A DNA stretch of 64,000 nt from a virus (IMGVR_UViG_3300001533_002237:30309-94308); one strand, 5' to 3'. Positions 27,399 through 35,815 are shown, counted from the first letter of the stretch. Translations and numbers: made by a program. The notes: generated from the sequence alone by a model not told the origin.

Positions 27399-28142
27399 AT
27401 GATTAGTCGAAATAGAATATCAATGGGATTCTTTTGTGATAGTCTTCCATATGCAAATCTAGAAAAAGATACTGAAAAAGTAATATTAAATAAATTAAAT
27501 TTAAGTGATATAATTCAAGTTGATTTTCCGAGTAATCAATATATTAGAAAACAAACTAATAAAAAACAATTGGTTTTACATCACACAGTATCTGGACAAG
27601 GAGTTGATGGTGATATTGCATGGTGGAGAAAAACGACTCAAAGAATTGGAACAGCAATTATTATTGATTGGAAAGGTAAAATATATCAATGTTTTAGTAG
27701 TAAATATTGGGCATATCATCTTGGTGCAGGTGATGCAAACTTAGATAAAGGTTCAATTGGAATCGAAATAGATTCATGGGGCGGTTTGGTTAAACACAAT
27801 AGATTGTGGTATCCAGCAAAATGGGATAAAAAATTAAAAAAGAATATTGCAAATATTTCATTATCACCTGTAAAAAATATTCAAAAATACCCAAAAGGTT
27901 TTAGAGGTTTTTATGCTTTTGAAAAATATACTGATGAACAAATTGAAGCATTACGAAAACTTTTAGTTTTTTTTAGTAAAAAATATAAAATACCTCTTGA
28001 TTATAATGAAGATATGTGGGATGTTTCAGATAAAGCAATGAGGGGTAAAGAAGGAATCTGGACACATGTCAGTTATAGAAAAGATAAATCGGATTGTCAT
28101 CCTCAAACAGAATTAATTGAAATGTTAAAATCATTAAAATAA
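27399..28142 (+). CDS. N-acetylmuramoyl-L-alanine amidase (endolysin-type)
   Basis: 247 residues with an Amidase_2 domain: LVLHHTVSG near residue 57-65 (first zinc His), AYHLGAGD near 105, SIGIEIDSWG near 120 and WTHVSYRKD with DCHP near 221-233 (remaining ligands). It cleaves the bond between MurNAc and L-Ala in peptidoglycan. An N-terminal extension of ~50 residues lacks a signal peptide, so release would need a holin. Expressed from a late-type promoter behind its own terminator; its inactive-looking paralogue is at 21022. Confidence 0.85.
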   Translation: MISRNRISMGFFCDSLPYANLEKDTEKVILNKLNLSDIIQVDFPSNQYIRKQTNKKQLVLHHTVSGQGVDGDIAWWRKTTQRIGTAIIIDWKGKIYQCFSSKYWAYHLGAGDANLDKGSIGIEIDSWGGLVKHNRLWYPAKWDKKLKKNIANISLSPVKNIQKYPKGFRGFYAFEKYTDEQIEALRKLLVFFSKKYKIPLDYNEDMWDVSDKAMRGKEGIWTHVSYRKDKSDCHPQTELIEMLKSLK

Positions 28143-28562
28143 ATGAGTACGACACAAAAATTTATAATAGTTAAGGACAGAGTTGAAATTTATCGTGATT
28201 TTGCTTTAAATTTACTACATTATATTTATCATTATTATATTGATAGAGAAAGTTTAAGCGAAGACCAAGATATAAAAAATCATTTTAATTGGTGTTTTAA
28301 AAAAGTTTGCGATGAATTTATGGAAGAAGGTATAGATTTTAGAAATAATAAAGAATTAAATCAATATTTTTTTTCATATTACTATCATCAATTTTATACT
28401 ATTAATCAAGACGTGTCAATAAAATATTTCGAAAAATTTTGGAATGAAATTTTTGAAATTGATAGGTTAAAAAATAAAAATATAATAAATATTCTTATTG
28501 AAATCTACAATATTTACGACAAATCAATTAATAATGAAAAAAATATATTAGAAATTGTTTAA
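28143..28562 (+). CDS. Hypothetical helical protein
   Basis: 139 residues, aromatic- and Asn-rich, probably all-helical (several Tyr-Tyr-His clusters). It begins on the base after the amidase stop and so is translationally linked to it. No recognisable motif. Confidence 0.55.
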   Translation: MSTTQKFIIVKDRVEIYRDFALNLLHYIYHYYIDRESLSEDQDIKNHFNWCFKKVCDEFMEEGIDFRNNKELNQYFFSYYYHQFYTINQDVSIKYFEKFWNEIFEIDRLKNKNIINILIEIYNIYDKSINNEKNILEIV

Positions 28563-28577
28563 AAATACTTGCAATTA

Positions 28578-28586
28578 GTATTTATA
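28578..28586 (+). promoter_or_regulatory. Putative late phage promoter element GTATTTATA
   Basis: Exact motif, 55 bp before ATG 28642, longer than elsewhere; the leader between is A/T-only and unstructured. Confidence 0.5.
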
Positions 28587-28641
28587 TTGACTATTTTTAC
28601 AAAAATTATAATAAATAATAATAAAAAAACAAAAACAAATT

Positions 28642-28914
28642 ATGGCAAATTTAAAACTTGACCTCGTTAACAAATTAAATAACGAGAAGTATTTTAGTGA
28701 AATCGAACTTATTCGTTTAGCACAAGACCCAAACACAAATTATAAAGAGAAAATTGAAGAAATGAGCGAGCTTCTTGAAACAATTGTAATTACCAATGCA
28801 CAACTTGGTTTAGTTGAACAATATTTTAAAGAACCAGCACAAGAAAATGCACCTGCACCACAAAATGCACCTGCACAACCTAAAGTTAATCCGGGTCAAA
28901 GTCACTCAGAATAA
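28642..28914 (+). CDS. Small protein with Ala/Pro-rich tail
   Basis: 90 residues. A helical body (residues 1-65) is followed by a low-complexity tail of APA/PQNAPAQP repeats. Codon usage is slightly richer in GC than neighbours (GACCTCGTTAAC near the start), which may mark high expression. Function unknown; abundant small virion protein possible. Confidence 0.55.
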   Translation: MANLKLDLVNKLNNEKYFSEIELIRLAQDPNTNYKEKIEEMSELLETIVITNAQLGLVEQYFKEPAQENAPAPQNAPAQPKVNPGQSHSE

Positions 28915-28916
28915 TT

Positions 28917-29117
28917 ATGACAGATTTAATTACTGAAATATATCAGTTTTTATTTATTTCTTCCATTGTTTTTATTATTAATATTTTAATCGATTTAATT
29001 GTAAAAACATATGGAAGATTTAAATTAAAAAAGGAAACAAGAATTTTATTAACAAAAACCGAAAAAATTATTTTATGGATTTCCATAGCAATATTTTTTT
29101 CATATATAATTAATTAA
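28917..29117 (+). CDS. Small two-helix membrane protein
   Basis: 66 residues with hydrophobic helices at about 9-29 and 46-64 separated by a basic loop (GRFKLKKETR). Stop-to-start spacing of two bases on both sides indicates an operon. Could be a holin or antiholin by size and topology; not provable. Confidence 0.5.
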   Translation: MTDLITEIYQFLFISSIVFIINILIDLIVKTYGRFKLKKETRILLTKTEKIILWISIAIFFSYIIN

Positions 29118-29645
29118 ATGAAGCAAATTGAATTAGCATTAGAATCAACAAATGGTTATATTAAATCTTTCAATAGAAATACTGAAAAAGGTTGGTGGGA
29201 AATTGAAGTAGGATTACCAATTAGTTGGGTTTATGATGAAAACTCTAAGATTGGTTGTGAGATAATTAATGAGAATGAAATCGGTAAATTAATTAAAGTA
29301 TTTCCAAAATTAAATGGTGTGGTAATTGATGATTTAATTAATTTTATTGAAATAATTATTGTAACAAATCAAAAAATTGCTGAAAAAGAAAAGCAATTTA
29401 CTGATAAAATGCAAGAAATGAAAAATCATTTAGAAGATGAAGCAAATAAATTTTATAAAGAACTTGAAGAATTAAAAGAAAATTCTTTTAAAAAGAACAA
29501 CAATGATTTTATTCAAAATTTAAAAAATAAAAAAGTTGCTTCAAATAACACTAAATCTACAGATAAACTCAAATCAACCACAAAAAGAAAGCCAAGAACA
29601 CTGAAAAAAGTAAATACTGTTACCGAAGAATCATCAAAAAAATAA
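29118..29645 (+). CDS. Hypothetical protein with coiled coil and basic tail
   Basis: 175 residues. A folded N-terminal part (about 1-75, with WWEIEVGLPISWVYD) precedes a coiled coil (~80-125) and a strongly basic Lys/Thr tail (STTKRKPRTLKK) that could contact nucleic acid. The ATG directly follows the TAA of the membrane protein. Confidence 0.55.
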   Translation: MKQIELALESTNGYIKSFNRNTEKGWWEIEVGLPISWVYDENSKIGCEIINENEIGKLIKVFPKLNGVVIDDLINFIEIIIVTNQKIAEKEKQFTDKMQEMKNHLEDEANKFYKELEELKENSFKKNNNDFIQNLKNKKVASNNTKSTDKLKSTTKRKPRTLKKVNTVTEESSKK

Positions 29646-29651
29646 TTATTC

Positions 29652-29999
29652 ATGGATGATGAAAAAGAAATATTACCTCTTGATAATGATTTATCTGATT
29701 ATATTTCATTAAGTAATCATCTTAAAGATGATACTGAAAGGAAGAAAAAATTAATTTCTAACGAAATTGAAGAACTTGGTGAAACATATATTTTCGAAAT
29801 AGAACGAAAAAGAAAAAATAAAGAATTAAAACAAAAAAAATTAATTCCTTATATATTGAAATATTGTAATGAAAAATATAGTAAAAAAGAGTTAACTTCA
29901 TATAGTTTAGAAGATATACAAGAAATTTATAATCAAATCAAAACTGAAAGAAAATCCCCGATAATTAAATTTATTGAATTTATTTTTAATCTTGAATAA
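29652..29999 (+). CDS. Hypothetical charged helical protein
   Basis: 115 residues, rich in Lys and Glu, predicted helical throughout. Last gene of the 28642-29999 cluster. No motif recognised. Confidence 0.5.
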   Translation: MDDEKEILPLDNDLSDYISLSNHLKDDTERKKKLISNEIEELGETYIFEIERKRKNKELKQKKLIPYILKYCNEKYSKKELTSYSLEDIQEIYNQIKTERKSPIIKFIEFIFNLE

Positions 30000-30043
30000 T
30001 TTGATTATATTTGTTAATTATAAACTTTAAATAATATAATATA

Positions 30044-30838
30044 ATGGTACAAAAACAATTATTTGATGATATTTTTTATCCTCAACGTATTCATGAAATA
30101 CTTTTTTTAAATGTTAAATCAATCTTAACATACCCAACACTTATATTACTTGAGTCAAACAATAAAGTAATGTTTGAGCGTTGGAAATACTTATCGCAAA
30201 GTAAGTATGATACTCTTGATACTGACCAATATGAAGATTTACAAAAAGTCTATGAAAAAAACGCACCATATTATCCTGAATATAGTAAAATTGTTGCAAT
30301 AACATATGGAACTGTTTATATTGAAGATGGGAAATTAAAGCGTTACATGAAAAAGATTGTAAATAATGATGAATTTATTGTTTTGGCTACTTTCATGGAT
30401 GAATTATTCAAAGTATCAAGCGATGGTATTAAGTCAACACCTAATTTTTTTCCAATTCTTTGTGGACATAATATTATTGGTTATGATATTCCTTTATTAA
30501 TGAAAAAATTTATTCAGTATAATGATAGGTTTGAAACAAATAAAACAATTCCTTTAATTCTTAAAAAAAGTTTAACAATTAAACCTTGGGAATCAGGAAT
30601 TATTGATACCCTTAATGTTTGGAAATTTAATGGTTATGATAATATGCCGTTAATGTTAATATCTGATTATCTTGGTCTAAAAAAGACTGTAGATTTACTT
30701 CCACTTGACGAAATGTCAAAAAAATATTGGGAATTATATGATGAAGATATTGAAAAGGCAATGGAATTCGTTTCACTACAATCTGCAACACAAACAAATT
30801 TAGTAATTCAGTTAATTAATACTTTACGAGTATTGTGA
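30044..30838 (+). CDS. Degenerate PolB-type 3'-5' exonuclease (probable pseudo-enzyme)
   Basis: 264 residues. The family of predicted 3'-5' exonucleases related to DNA polymerase B is recognisable by EILFLNVKSI, YSKIVAITYGTV, LCGHNIIGYDIPLL and IIDTLNVWKF. In active members the first motif is LFLDIETV; here Asp and Glu are replaced by Asn and Lys. The second motif keeps its Asp, but the final motif (usually Y-x3-D) reads FVSLQSA, with no Asp. Three of four catalytic acids appear lost, so it may be a DNA-binding or regulatory relic. It ends in a strong terminator at the junction with the minus-strand block. Confidence 0.65.
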   Translation: MVQKQLFDDIFYPQRIHEILFLNVKSILTYPTLILLESNNKVMFERWKYLSQSKYDTLDTDQYEDLQKVYEKNAPYYPEYSKIVAITYGTVYIEDGKLKRYMKKIVNNDEFIVLATFMDELFKVSSDGIKSTPNFFPILCGHNIIGYDIPLLMKKFIQYNDRFETNKTIPLILKKSLTIKPWESGIIDTLNVWKFNGYDNMPLMLISDYLGLKKTVDLLPLDEMSKKYWELYDEDIEKAMEFVSLQSATQTNLVIQLINTLRVL

Positions 30839-30856
30839 CATTTTTTTTAGTTTAAC

Positions 30857-30891
30857 AAAAAAAGGTGAAATATTAATTTCACCTTTTTTAT
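30857..30891. terminator. Rho-independent terminator
   Basis: A long perfect stem (AAAAAAAGGTGAAAT / AATTTCACCTTTTTT) follows the exonuclease gene. A/T tracts on both sides allow use in either direction at this convergent junction. Confidence 0.9.
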
Positions 30892-30965
30892 TTTAAGCCG
30901 TTTTAATGAATTATATAATTAAAGCATATACATCTATCAATTAGAATAGAAATTGATTTAAAGTT

Positions 30966-30987
30966 CATCTAAAATAGATTTTAGATG
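30966..30987. other. Perfect 10-bp palindromic hairpin
   Basis: CATCTAAAAT-AG-ATTTTAGATG lies three bases beyond the stop of the 30991-31278 gene. It has no T-run on the minus strand, so it may be an mRNA 3'-stabilising hairpin or protein site rather than a terminator. Confidence 0.5.
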
Positions 30988-30990
30988 GTA

Positions 30991-31278
30991 TTATGACCAA
31001 TCAAGCATATCACTAAATTTACCATCAATATATTGTGCATCATAAATTCTATCAAAATCTTCTTCAGTAATATAAGCTCTACCCATTTTAGTATCACCGT
31101 AAAGTATATAATCATTCATTGCGATAATCGTATTAAAAAAAATATACATTCCTTTACGATAAATATATATTAAACTATCAATACGTTCAGAATTTTCATT
31201 AATATTAAGCAGAACACCTAGTGTCCTGCTGTTATCTGAATATTCTTCTTCATGTGCTGTAAGGATAAATGTTTTCAT
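30991..31278 (-). CDS. Hypothetical protein
   Basis: 95 residues, mixed alpha/beta, rich in Tyr, Asp and Ile, with an acidic C-terminus. Last gene of the minus-strand block, 20 bases after the M23 peptidase gene. No motif recognised. Confidence 0.5.
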   Translation of the reverse strand: MKTFILTAHEEEYSDNSRTLGVLLNINENSERIDSLIYIYRKGMYIFFNTIIAMNDYILYGDTKMGRAYITEEDFDRIYDAQYIDGKFSDMLDWS

Positions 31279-31298
31279 ATTACAAATATAATTAAAAA

Positions 31299-32183
31299 TT
31301 ATTTATTAGCATATAGTTTTTCAGTAATATTTGAATAAAAATATCCTAATGGGTCACGAGGTTCATTATTTTTACGAATCTCATAGTGTAAATGTGGACC
31401 TGTACTTAAACCAGTATTACCAACAGTACCAATCAATTGATTTTTATTAACCCACTGACCTTTTTTTACATTAATTTGATCTAGATGTGCATATAATGTT
31501 TCAAAACCATATGCGTGTTTAATAATAATTCTATTTCCGTATCCGTATTTGGAATACATTATTTTCACAACATAACCTTGTGCTGTTGAATATATGGGTG
31601 TTCCAACTCTCGCTGAAATATCGACTCCTTCATGAAAAAGAACTTTCTTTTCAATAGGATGATTTCTCCAACCAAAAGGTGATGTTAAACTAACAAAATC
31701 TTTTGTTTTTATTGGAGAAATTGTAGGATAATAAAGAATTGCATTTTTATTTGATTTAAAAAATTTTGATGTTTCTTGTAATTTAATCAATTGTGTTGCA
31801 AGCATTTCTGCTGCATATGCTGCTCTTTTACTAACATTTTTAAATATAGTGTCATTATTAATGATATCTCTAGCATTATCATTTCTATACTGAGCAAAAC
31901 CAGTGGTATCAAAATCAACACCAAGATATTGAGAGTATATGATATTATCATATTTATGGATTTCATCAACTATTTCTTCCATTTCTAATACTTTATTAGA
32001 AAGTTCAGATAGTTGTTGTTTTAATTTCATGTTTTCATGTTTTAATTTCGAGTTATTTGCTCGAAGAGTAACATCATTTTCTCCACTTATTCCAGAAGAT
32101 AAATTATTATTTAATCCTAAAATAATAAAAATTACCATCATAATAAGTAAAAATTTTAAGAAATTAATTTTTGTTTTTTTCAT
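31299..32183 (-). CDS. Membrane-anchored M23 (LytM-type) peptidase
   Basis: 294 residues. An N-terminal transmembrane helix (FLKFLLIMMVIFIILGL, about 8-25) and a coiled coil (about 40-75) precede the M23 domain (~175-290): SPFGWRNHP, FHEGVDIS (His-x3-Asp), VYAHL-like LYAHLDQI and GPHLHYEIR (His-x-His). Zinc ligands are present. It cuts peptide bridges in peptidoglycan. Gram-negative hosts use this architecture for division or side-wall peptidases, so the phage copy may be host-derived and act in lysis or in cell-wall remodelling. Confidence 0.85.
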   Translation of the reverse strand: MKKTKINFLKFLLIMMVIFIILGLNNNLSSGISGENDVTLRANNSKLKHENMKLKQQLSELSNKVLEMEEIVDEIHKYDNIIYSQYLGVDFDTTGFAQYRNDNARDIINNDTIFKNVSKRAAYAAEMLATQLIKLQETSKFFKSNKNAILYYPTISPIKTKDFVSLTSPFGWRNHPIEKKVLFHEGVDISARVGTPIYSTAQGYVVKIMYSKYGYGNRIIIKHAYGFETLYAHLDQINVKKGQWVNKNQLIGTVGNTGLSTGPHLHYEIRKNNEPRDPLGYFYSNITEKLYANK

Positions 32184-32215
32184 AAATAAAATTTAAATAA
32201 AATTATTTTTTTATT

Positions 32216-32386
32216 GATTATCAGTTACTTGTGTTTAGTAACATCAGCCCACAATAGAGGAAGTTAGTGGTTTTTAAATGAAAATGCCCAGAATATTTAA
32301 TATTTCTGGATATGATGAAATTCAAGGGGTTATGTTTAATTGAATTTCGTTGTCGATGAATTCCACTTCGACATTTTTTTATTATT
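32216..32386. ncRNA. Structured noncoding segment upstream of the M23 gene
   Basis: Within 171 bp there are three hairpins: GTTACT/AGTAAC with a 7-base loop (32224-32242), an imperfect palindrome around CCAGAA...TTCTGG (32288-32309), and TGTCGA/TCGACA (32351-32373) followed on the plus strand by seven T residues. The last reads as a plus-strand terminator although flanking genes are minus-strand. It is either a small plus-strand RNA or a structured leader of the M23 mRNA. A minus-strand frame (60 codons) through it has atypical composition. Confidence 0.35.
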
Positions 32387-32414
32387 TTTGAATTTACATT
32401 CATAATTTCGTTAA

Positions 32415-32423
32415 TATAAATAC
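32415..32423 (-). promoter_or_regulatory. Putative late phage promoter element on the minus strand
   Basis: The reverse complement reads GTATTTATA, pointing towards the structured segment and the M23 gene 230 bp downstream. Confidence 0.45.
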
Positions 32424-32445
32424 TAAAGATATCGAAAAGACCAAA

Positions 32446-33198
32446 TTATTCATTATCAGTTTGTTGTAACCAATTTTGTTTTTTCGATATTCGGTTTTCT
32501 ATTTTTTTAGGTTTAAAAATAAATAAATATGAGTCATTTATTCTTTGAAAACCACACCTATTAGCCACATTAAATAATTTATATTCATTTAATTCAACAT
32601 CATTTTTTTCAAGTAATTCATTAAGTGAATAATATTCAAAAGCAGATATATTTATATTGTTTTCATTACTTAAACTATCTTTAATAATAATTCTTTTATG
32701 ATTGAGATAAAAATCGGCATCAATTGAATTGTCTTGAAAAGGTTTAACTAACATAATTATAGCAACATCTTTAGCATAAAAATTTCTGTACATCATTTCA
32801 ATAAATTCTTCAGTAATTCCTTGTTTACGATAGTCTTTATTTAAAATTAAAGTATGAATTAAAACAATTTTATTATATTTATTTATATTAATTTCATTCT
32901 TTTTAATTATATTAATTAATTCATGATAAGTATCTTCAAATGCATGGTCTTTAATTAATAAATTAAAATCTACAGCAAATTTTTCACCCAATCCAATATT
33001 CCAAATAGAAAAACCATATTCACCAACTGGACGAGGAGGTTTACGTTTATTTAATCTAACTTCTGAAATTGTTCCATCATATTCTGTAATAAAATTTTCA
33101 TTCACATTAATTAAATCAAAATTTCTATGATAATTTTGTGTCTTAAATGTTATATTACTTAATAAATTCCAATTATTTTTATTCATAATTAAGTGCAA
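32446..33198 (-). CDS. Putative GNAT-family acetyltransferase
   Basis: 250 residues (an internal ATG at 33186 is an equally good start). A central strand-helix IVLIHTLILNKDYRKQGITEEFIEMMYRN matches GNAT motif A, where the loop R/Q-x-x-G-x-(G/A) binds acetyl-CoA (here RKQGIT). A later segment (NRCGFQRIND) resembles motif B, which often reads GF. The N-terminal and the inserted parts are not recognised. The substrate is unknown; phage GNATs can modify host proteins. Confidence 0.5.
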   Translation of the reverse strand: MHLIMNKNNWNLLSNITFKTQNYHRNFDLINVNENFITEYDGTISEVRLNKRKPPRPVGEYGFSIWNIGLGEKFAVDFNLLIKDHAFEDTYHELINIIKKNEININKYNKIVLIHTLILNKDYRKQGITEEFIEMMYRNFYAKDVAIIMLVKPFQDNSIDADFYLNHKRIIIKDSLSNENNINISAFEYYSLNELLEKNDVELNEYKLFNVANRCGFQRINDSYLFIFKPKKIENRISKKQNWLQQTDNE

Positions 33199-33229
33199 AT
33201 ATATGTAAAAGTAAATTAAGTTCCAAGAA

Positions 33230-33664
33230 TTATAACAATTCTTCAGATTTACCCATTTTTGTTAGTAAAATAGTAAAATATTCTTTTATTTCATTAGCAT
33301 GTAAATATTCCTTTGGCTCGAAGTTCTGGTTAATCCAATTTGTCCAGTATAGTTGAACACCAAATCTATCCATATCATTAATAAAATCATCAATTGTTTC
33401 GGGTATTGACATCATATATTTTATGCTGTCTTCGGGTTTATTTTTTTTTATAGTATAATATGTTGGATAGAATTCCAGTGTATATTCGTCATTAGTAAAC
33501 CTATACCAATTAATCATATCTTTTCCTCGCCAATCTTCAAAAAGTGTTTCAGTAGATTGCTCGTTAAATACTGGATATAACATGTCTATTTTGAAAGGAG
33601 TAGCGAGAAACTCCTTGAACTTCTCGCTATCCATAGTTCTGTTAAATGGAATAACTTTTATCAT
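33230..33664 (-). CDS. Hypothetical protein
   Basis: 144 residues, aromatic-rich (several Trp-Tyr pairs), mixed alpha/beta. Its ATG overlaps the stop of the secreted-protein gene upstream (ATGA-type overlap), implying co-translation. No motif recognised. Confidence 0.55.
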   Translation of the reverse strand: MIKVIPFNRTMDSEKFKEFLATPFKIDMLYPVFNEQSTETLFEDWRGKDMINWYRFTNDEYTLEFYPTYYTIKKNKPEDSIKYMMSIPETIDDFINDMDRFGVQLYWTNWINQNFEPKEYLHANEIKEYFTILLTKMGKSEELL

Positions 33665-34557
33665 CTTTTTTCTACTAAATTTAATTTCCCAGATGCCAAA
33701 ACTTTTACTTTATTATCTGGTTGTATTTTAAATAAAAGTGTTGCATAATTTTCTATATCAAAACATTTTTTCACTTTATCACGTTCACCTTGAAAAACAA
33801 CACAAGTATCTGCCTTAGATTCATCTTTTGCTTGATGATAAGTATTAATATCAATCATTATTTTATTATCAATTTCATTAATTTCTAAGTTCATACTAAA
33901 ATCATTATTCTTTTTATCTTCGGGTTCAAAACGAGTTGCTGTATAAGTTTTATCTCCATTTGGAACAAATATTACAACAGCATTATAGTTATAATCTAAA
34001 TTTTCGACAATCCCGTTCTTATGACCGTCACAACAAGTATAGCTTTTAGTTTCTTGAGAATATGTATGGATTTTATCAGGTTTACGATAAGTATTTGTTA
34101 TAACCATAACAACACATCCACTCTCAAGAACTTTAACCATTCCACTACCTAAACCCCTTTTTTTGATTTTACTCTCACTACGCCCATAAGATTTATGTGT
34201 TCCATAATCAATATGTGGTTCGCTATCTTCATAATCAATTTGAACGACATTTGATGCTTTAACCCAATTATCTACACCATCAAAACGATATAATATTAAA
34301 TTACGAGTAAGTCGTGGGTCAGTAGTATATTCTCTACCACGTTTCCAATCTTCTTCATCGGCATCATATGCAAGCAAATATTTTTTATTGTTGGTTACAA
34401 AGTTGTAATAAAAGTTAGACACACCATTAATACCCCCATTGCGTATAATTTCTTGACGCTCAGAAATTACAACACTTTCATCATTAAAGTAATCTGCTTG
34501 TCCGAAAACTGTTGTACTAAACAACACTAGTATTAATATTCCAAATAATTTTTTCAT
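33661..34557 (-). CDS. Secreted hypothetical protein
   Basis: 298 residues. The N-terminus is a typical Sec signal peptide of Bacteroidota: KK, a hydrophobic stretch (LFGILILVLFSTTVF) and cleavage near FGQ-AD. The mature part is beta-rich with scattered Cys residues near the middle (SGCVVMV, YTCCDGH), possibly disulphide-bonded in the periplasm. No family recognised. A TTGTAACA/TTCGTATAAT promoter lies upstream, so it is likely made before lysis and may act on the host envelope (for example exclusion of other phages), which is speculative. Confidence 0.65.
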   Translation of the reverse strand: MKKLFGILILVLFSTTVFGQADYFNDESVVISERQEIIRNGGINGVSNFYYNFVTNNKKYLLAYDADEEDWKRGREYTTDPRLTRNLILYRFDGVDNWVKASNVVQIDYEDSEPHIDYGTHKSYGRSESKIKKRGLGSGMVKVLESGCVVMVITNTYRKPDKIHTYSQETKSYTCCDGHKNGIVENLDYNYNAVVIFVPNGDKTYTATRFEPEDKKNNDFSMNLEINEIDNKIMIDINTYHQAKDESKADTCVVFQGERDKVKKCFDIENYATLLFKIQPDNKVKVLASGKLNLVEKR

Positions 34558-34579
34558 GATATAATTTATTAGTTTAATA

Positions 34580-34610
34580 ATTATACGAAAAATTAATTTA
34601 ATTGTTACAA
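34580..34610 (-). promoter_or_regulatory. Early/middle-type promoter (TTGTAACA...TTCGTATAAT)
   Basis: On the minus strand TTGTAACA (34610-34603) is followed 13 bases later by TTCGTATAAT (34589-34580), 22 bp before the ATG of the secreted protein. The same pair occurs at 39239, 42220, 43518, 44733 and, diverged, 54948. Confidence 0.65.
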
Positions 34611-34616
34611 TTAATA

Positions 34617-34832
34617 TTACATTAATTTAAATTCACCAACAACTAAAACCATTATATTTTCAGGGAATTTTTTATTTTTCCATTCGTTCTTCATGATACT
34701 ATCAATTGCAGCATCAGTAAGTAATTCACCAACATTCATCCATGTTCTATCATTTACTTCGAAAAGAATTTTATCGGTATCGCTATCAATAAATTTAACT
34801 GTTAATCTAGGTGATTGTTTTGTATATCTCAT
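34617..34832 (-). CDS. Hypothetical small protein
   Basis: 71 residues, small mixed fold (a strand LTVKFIDSDTDKILFEV then an acidic helix). ATG overlaps the stop of the upstream membrane-protein gene by one base. Function unknown. Confidence 0.5.
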   Translation of the reverse strand: MRYTKQSPRLTVKFIDSDTDKILFEVNDRTWMNVGELLTDAAIDSIMKNEWKNKKFPENIMVLVVGEFKLM

Positions 34833-35134
34833 TATTCTTCAAATTGTTCGTTATAATATTTATCGCTTTCATTTTCTTTTGGAATATTTATTCCACCCGA
34901 ATTTAAACTACTAATAAGTTTAAATACATCAAATAATAGCATTTTTATTATCCAATAAATAGTTACCCATTGGAAATATCCAATTCTACCAAATTTATCA
35001 ATTAAAACTGTGTTCCATATTACTGTAATAAACAATGCTACAATAATTGCTTCAAATAAGTAATAAACCATTACTGGAAAAACAAATGCTATACTTTTTA
35101 ATTTTTCTATCATATTATTTTTATTTAGTGTCAA
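34832..35134 (-). CDS. Small membrane protein
   Basis: 100 residues with two or three hydrophobic helices between residues 12 and 85 (SIAFVFPVMVYYLFEAIIVALFI is one continuous stretch). The C-terminus is acidic. Its start overlaps the 3' end of the interrupted exonuclease gene by 14 bases if that gene is read through. Confidence 0.55.
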   Translation of the reverse strand: MTLNKNNMIEKLKSIAFVFPVMVYYLFEAIIVALFITVIWNTVLIDKFGRIGYFQWVTIYWIIKMLLFDVFKLISSLNSGGINIPKENESDKYYNEQFEE

Positions 35135-35639
35135 TTTTTAATCCCATTTCCTTCATTTTTAATAATGCTTCTGCATTACCCATAGCATCGTCAACAGGGT
35201 TGTGGGTGTGCTTGGTTACCCATAATTTTTTTCACCTCGCCCATGTATCCATTTTCATTCCACAATATAAATCACCAATACGTCTGGATGACCATCCAAA
35301 TGGATTTTTACCAGTAAATCTCAGGAAGTAATAATTAATCCAACTCGCATCATAACCATTATTATCTGAAATTAAAATTGGTCTACCTTTAGAATGTTCT
35401 TTCAACCAAAGGGCAAACCTTATCATAACTTCCATTGGAGGGTTAAAATTTTCATGTTCTTCTCTACTAAATCCACTTACGGCAAGTGCTTTTTCATCAT
35501 AAAATTCAGATATTGGTCGGGTTTTACCATAAAAAGTAGTATCGAGTTCTGGTGTGAGTTTAACCACACCAAAACAAACCATACTATTATGACCTAACAA
35601 ACCACCATCTGATTCTACATCTACTACAAATAAACTCAT
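35121..35639 (-). pseudogene. DnaQ-like 3'-5' exonuclease interrupted by an in-frame TGA
   Basis: From ATG 35639 the frame gives 135 residues with exonuclease motif I (FVVDVESDGG) and motif II (SDNNGYDASWI), then stops at TGA (35232-35234). The same frame continues without any shift through KKLWVTKHTHNPVDDAMGNA, the expected motif III (His-x4-Asp), to a TAA at 35121-35123. Without the tail the protein lacks its catalytic His and last Asp. So it is a recent nonsense mutant, a readthrough gene, or a sequence error. An intact relative lies at 40509. TGA is used as a normal stop elsewhere in the window (30838, 47783). Confidence 0.75.
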
Positions 35640-35815
35640 ACTTTTAATGCTAATTGTTGTAAATTTGCTTTGAATGTTTTTCTAAAAAACAACCATAAAA
35701 ACAACTCATAAAATGTATGCATTATTGCGAATGCATAATGAGCAATAATTATAAGAGTTGCAATAATAATTCCGAAAGTAAGTTTACTTATCCAGTTATT
35801 AAATTTAGTAAACAT
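35636..35815 (-). CDS. Small membrane protein
   Basis: 59 residues, ATG 35815 to TGA 35636. One long hydrophobic stretch (LTFGIIIATLIIIAHYAFAIM) and a second aromatic one (FYELFLWLFF) suggest two membrane helices. Its stop overlaps the exonuclease ATG (ATGA). Function unknown. Confidence 0.5.
   Translation of the reverse strand: MFTKFNNWISKLTFGIIIATLIIIAHYAFAIMHTFYELFLWLFFRKTFKANLQQLALKV

Noticed and set aside
26940-29117. Firm holin assignment for the small membrane proteins at 26940 and 28917
   Set aside because: Topology and closeness to the amidase fit, but no sequence feature separates holins from other two-helix proteins.
32221-32403. 60-codon minus-strand gene behind a late-type promoter
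   Set aside because: Its residue composition (many His, Arg, Cys) is unlike the other proteins and it lies across stable hairpins.
35232-35234. Genome-wide recoding of TGA
   Set aside because: TGA closes other intact genes such as 30044-30838 and 47394-47783, so it is a normal stop in this phage.
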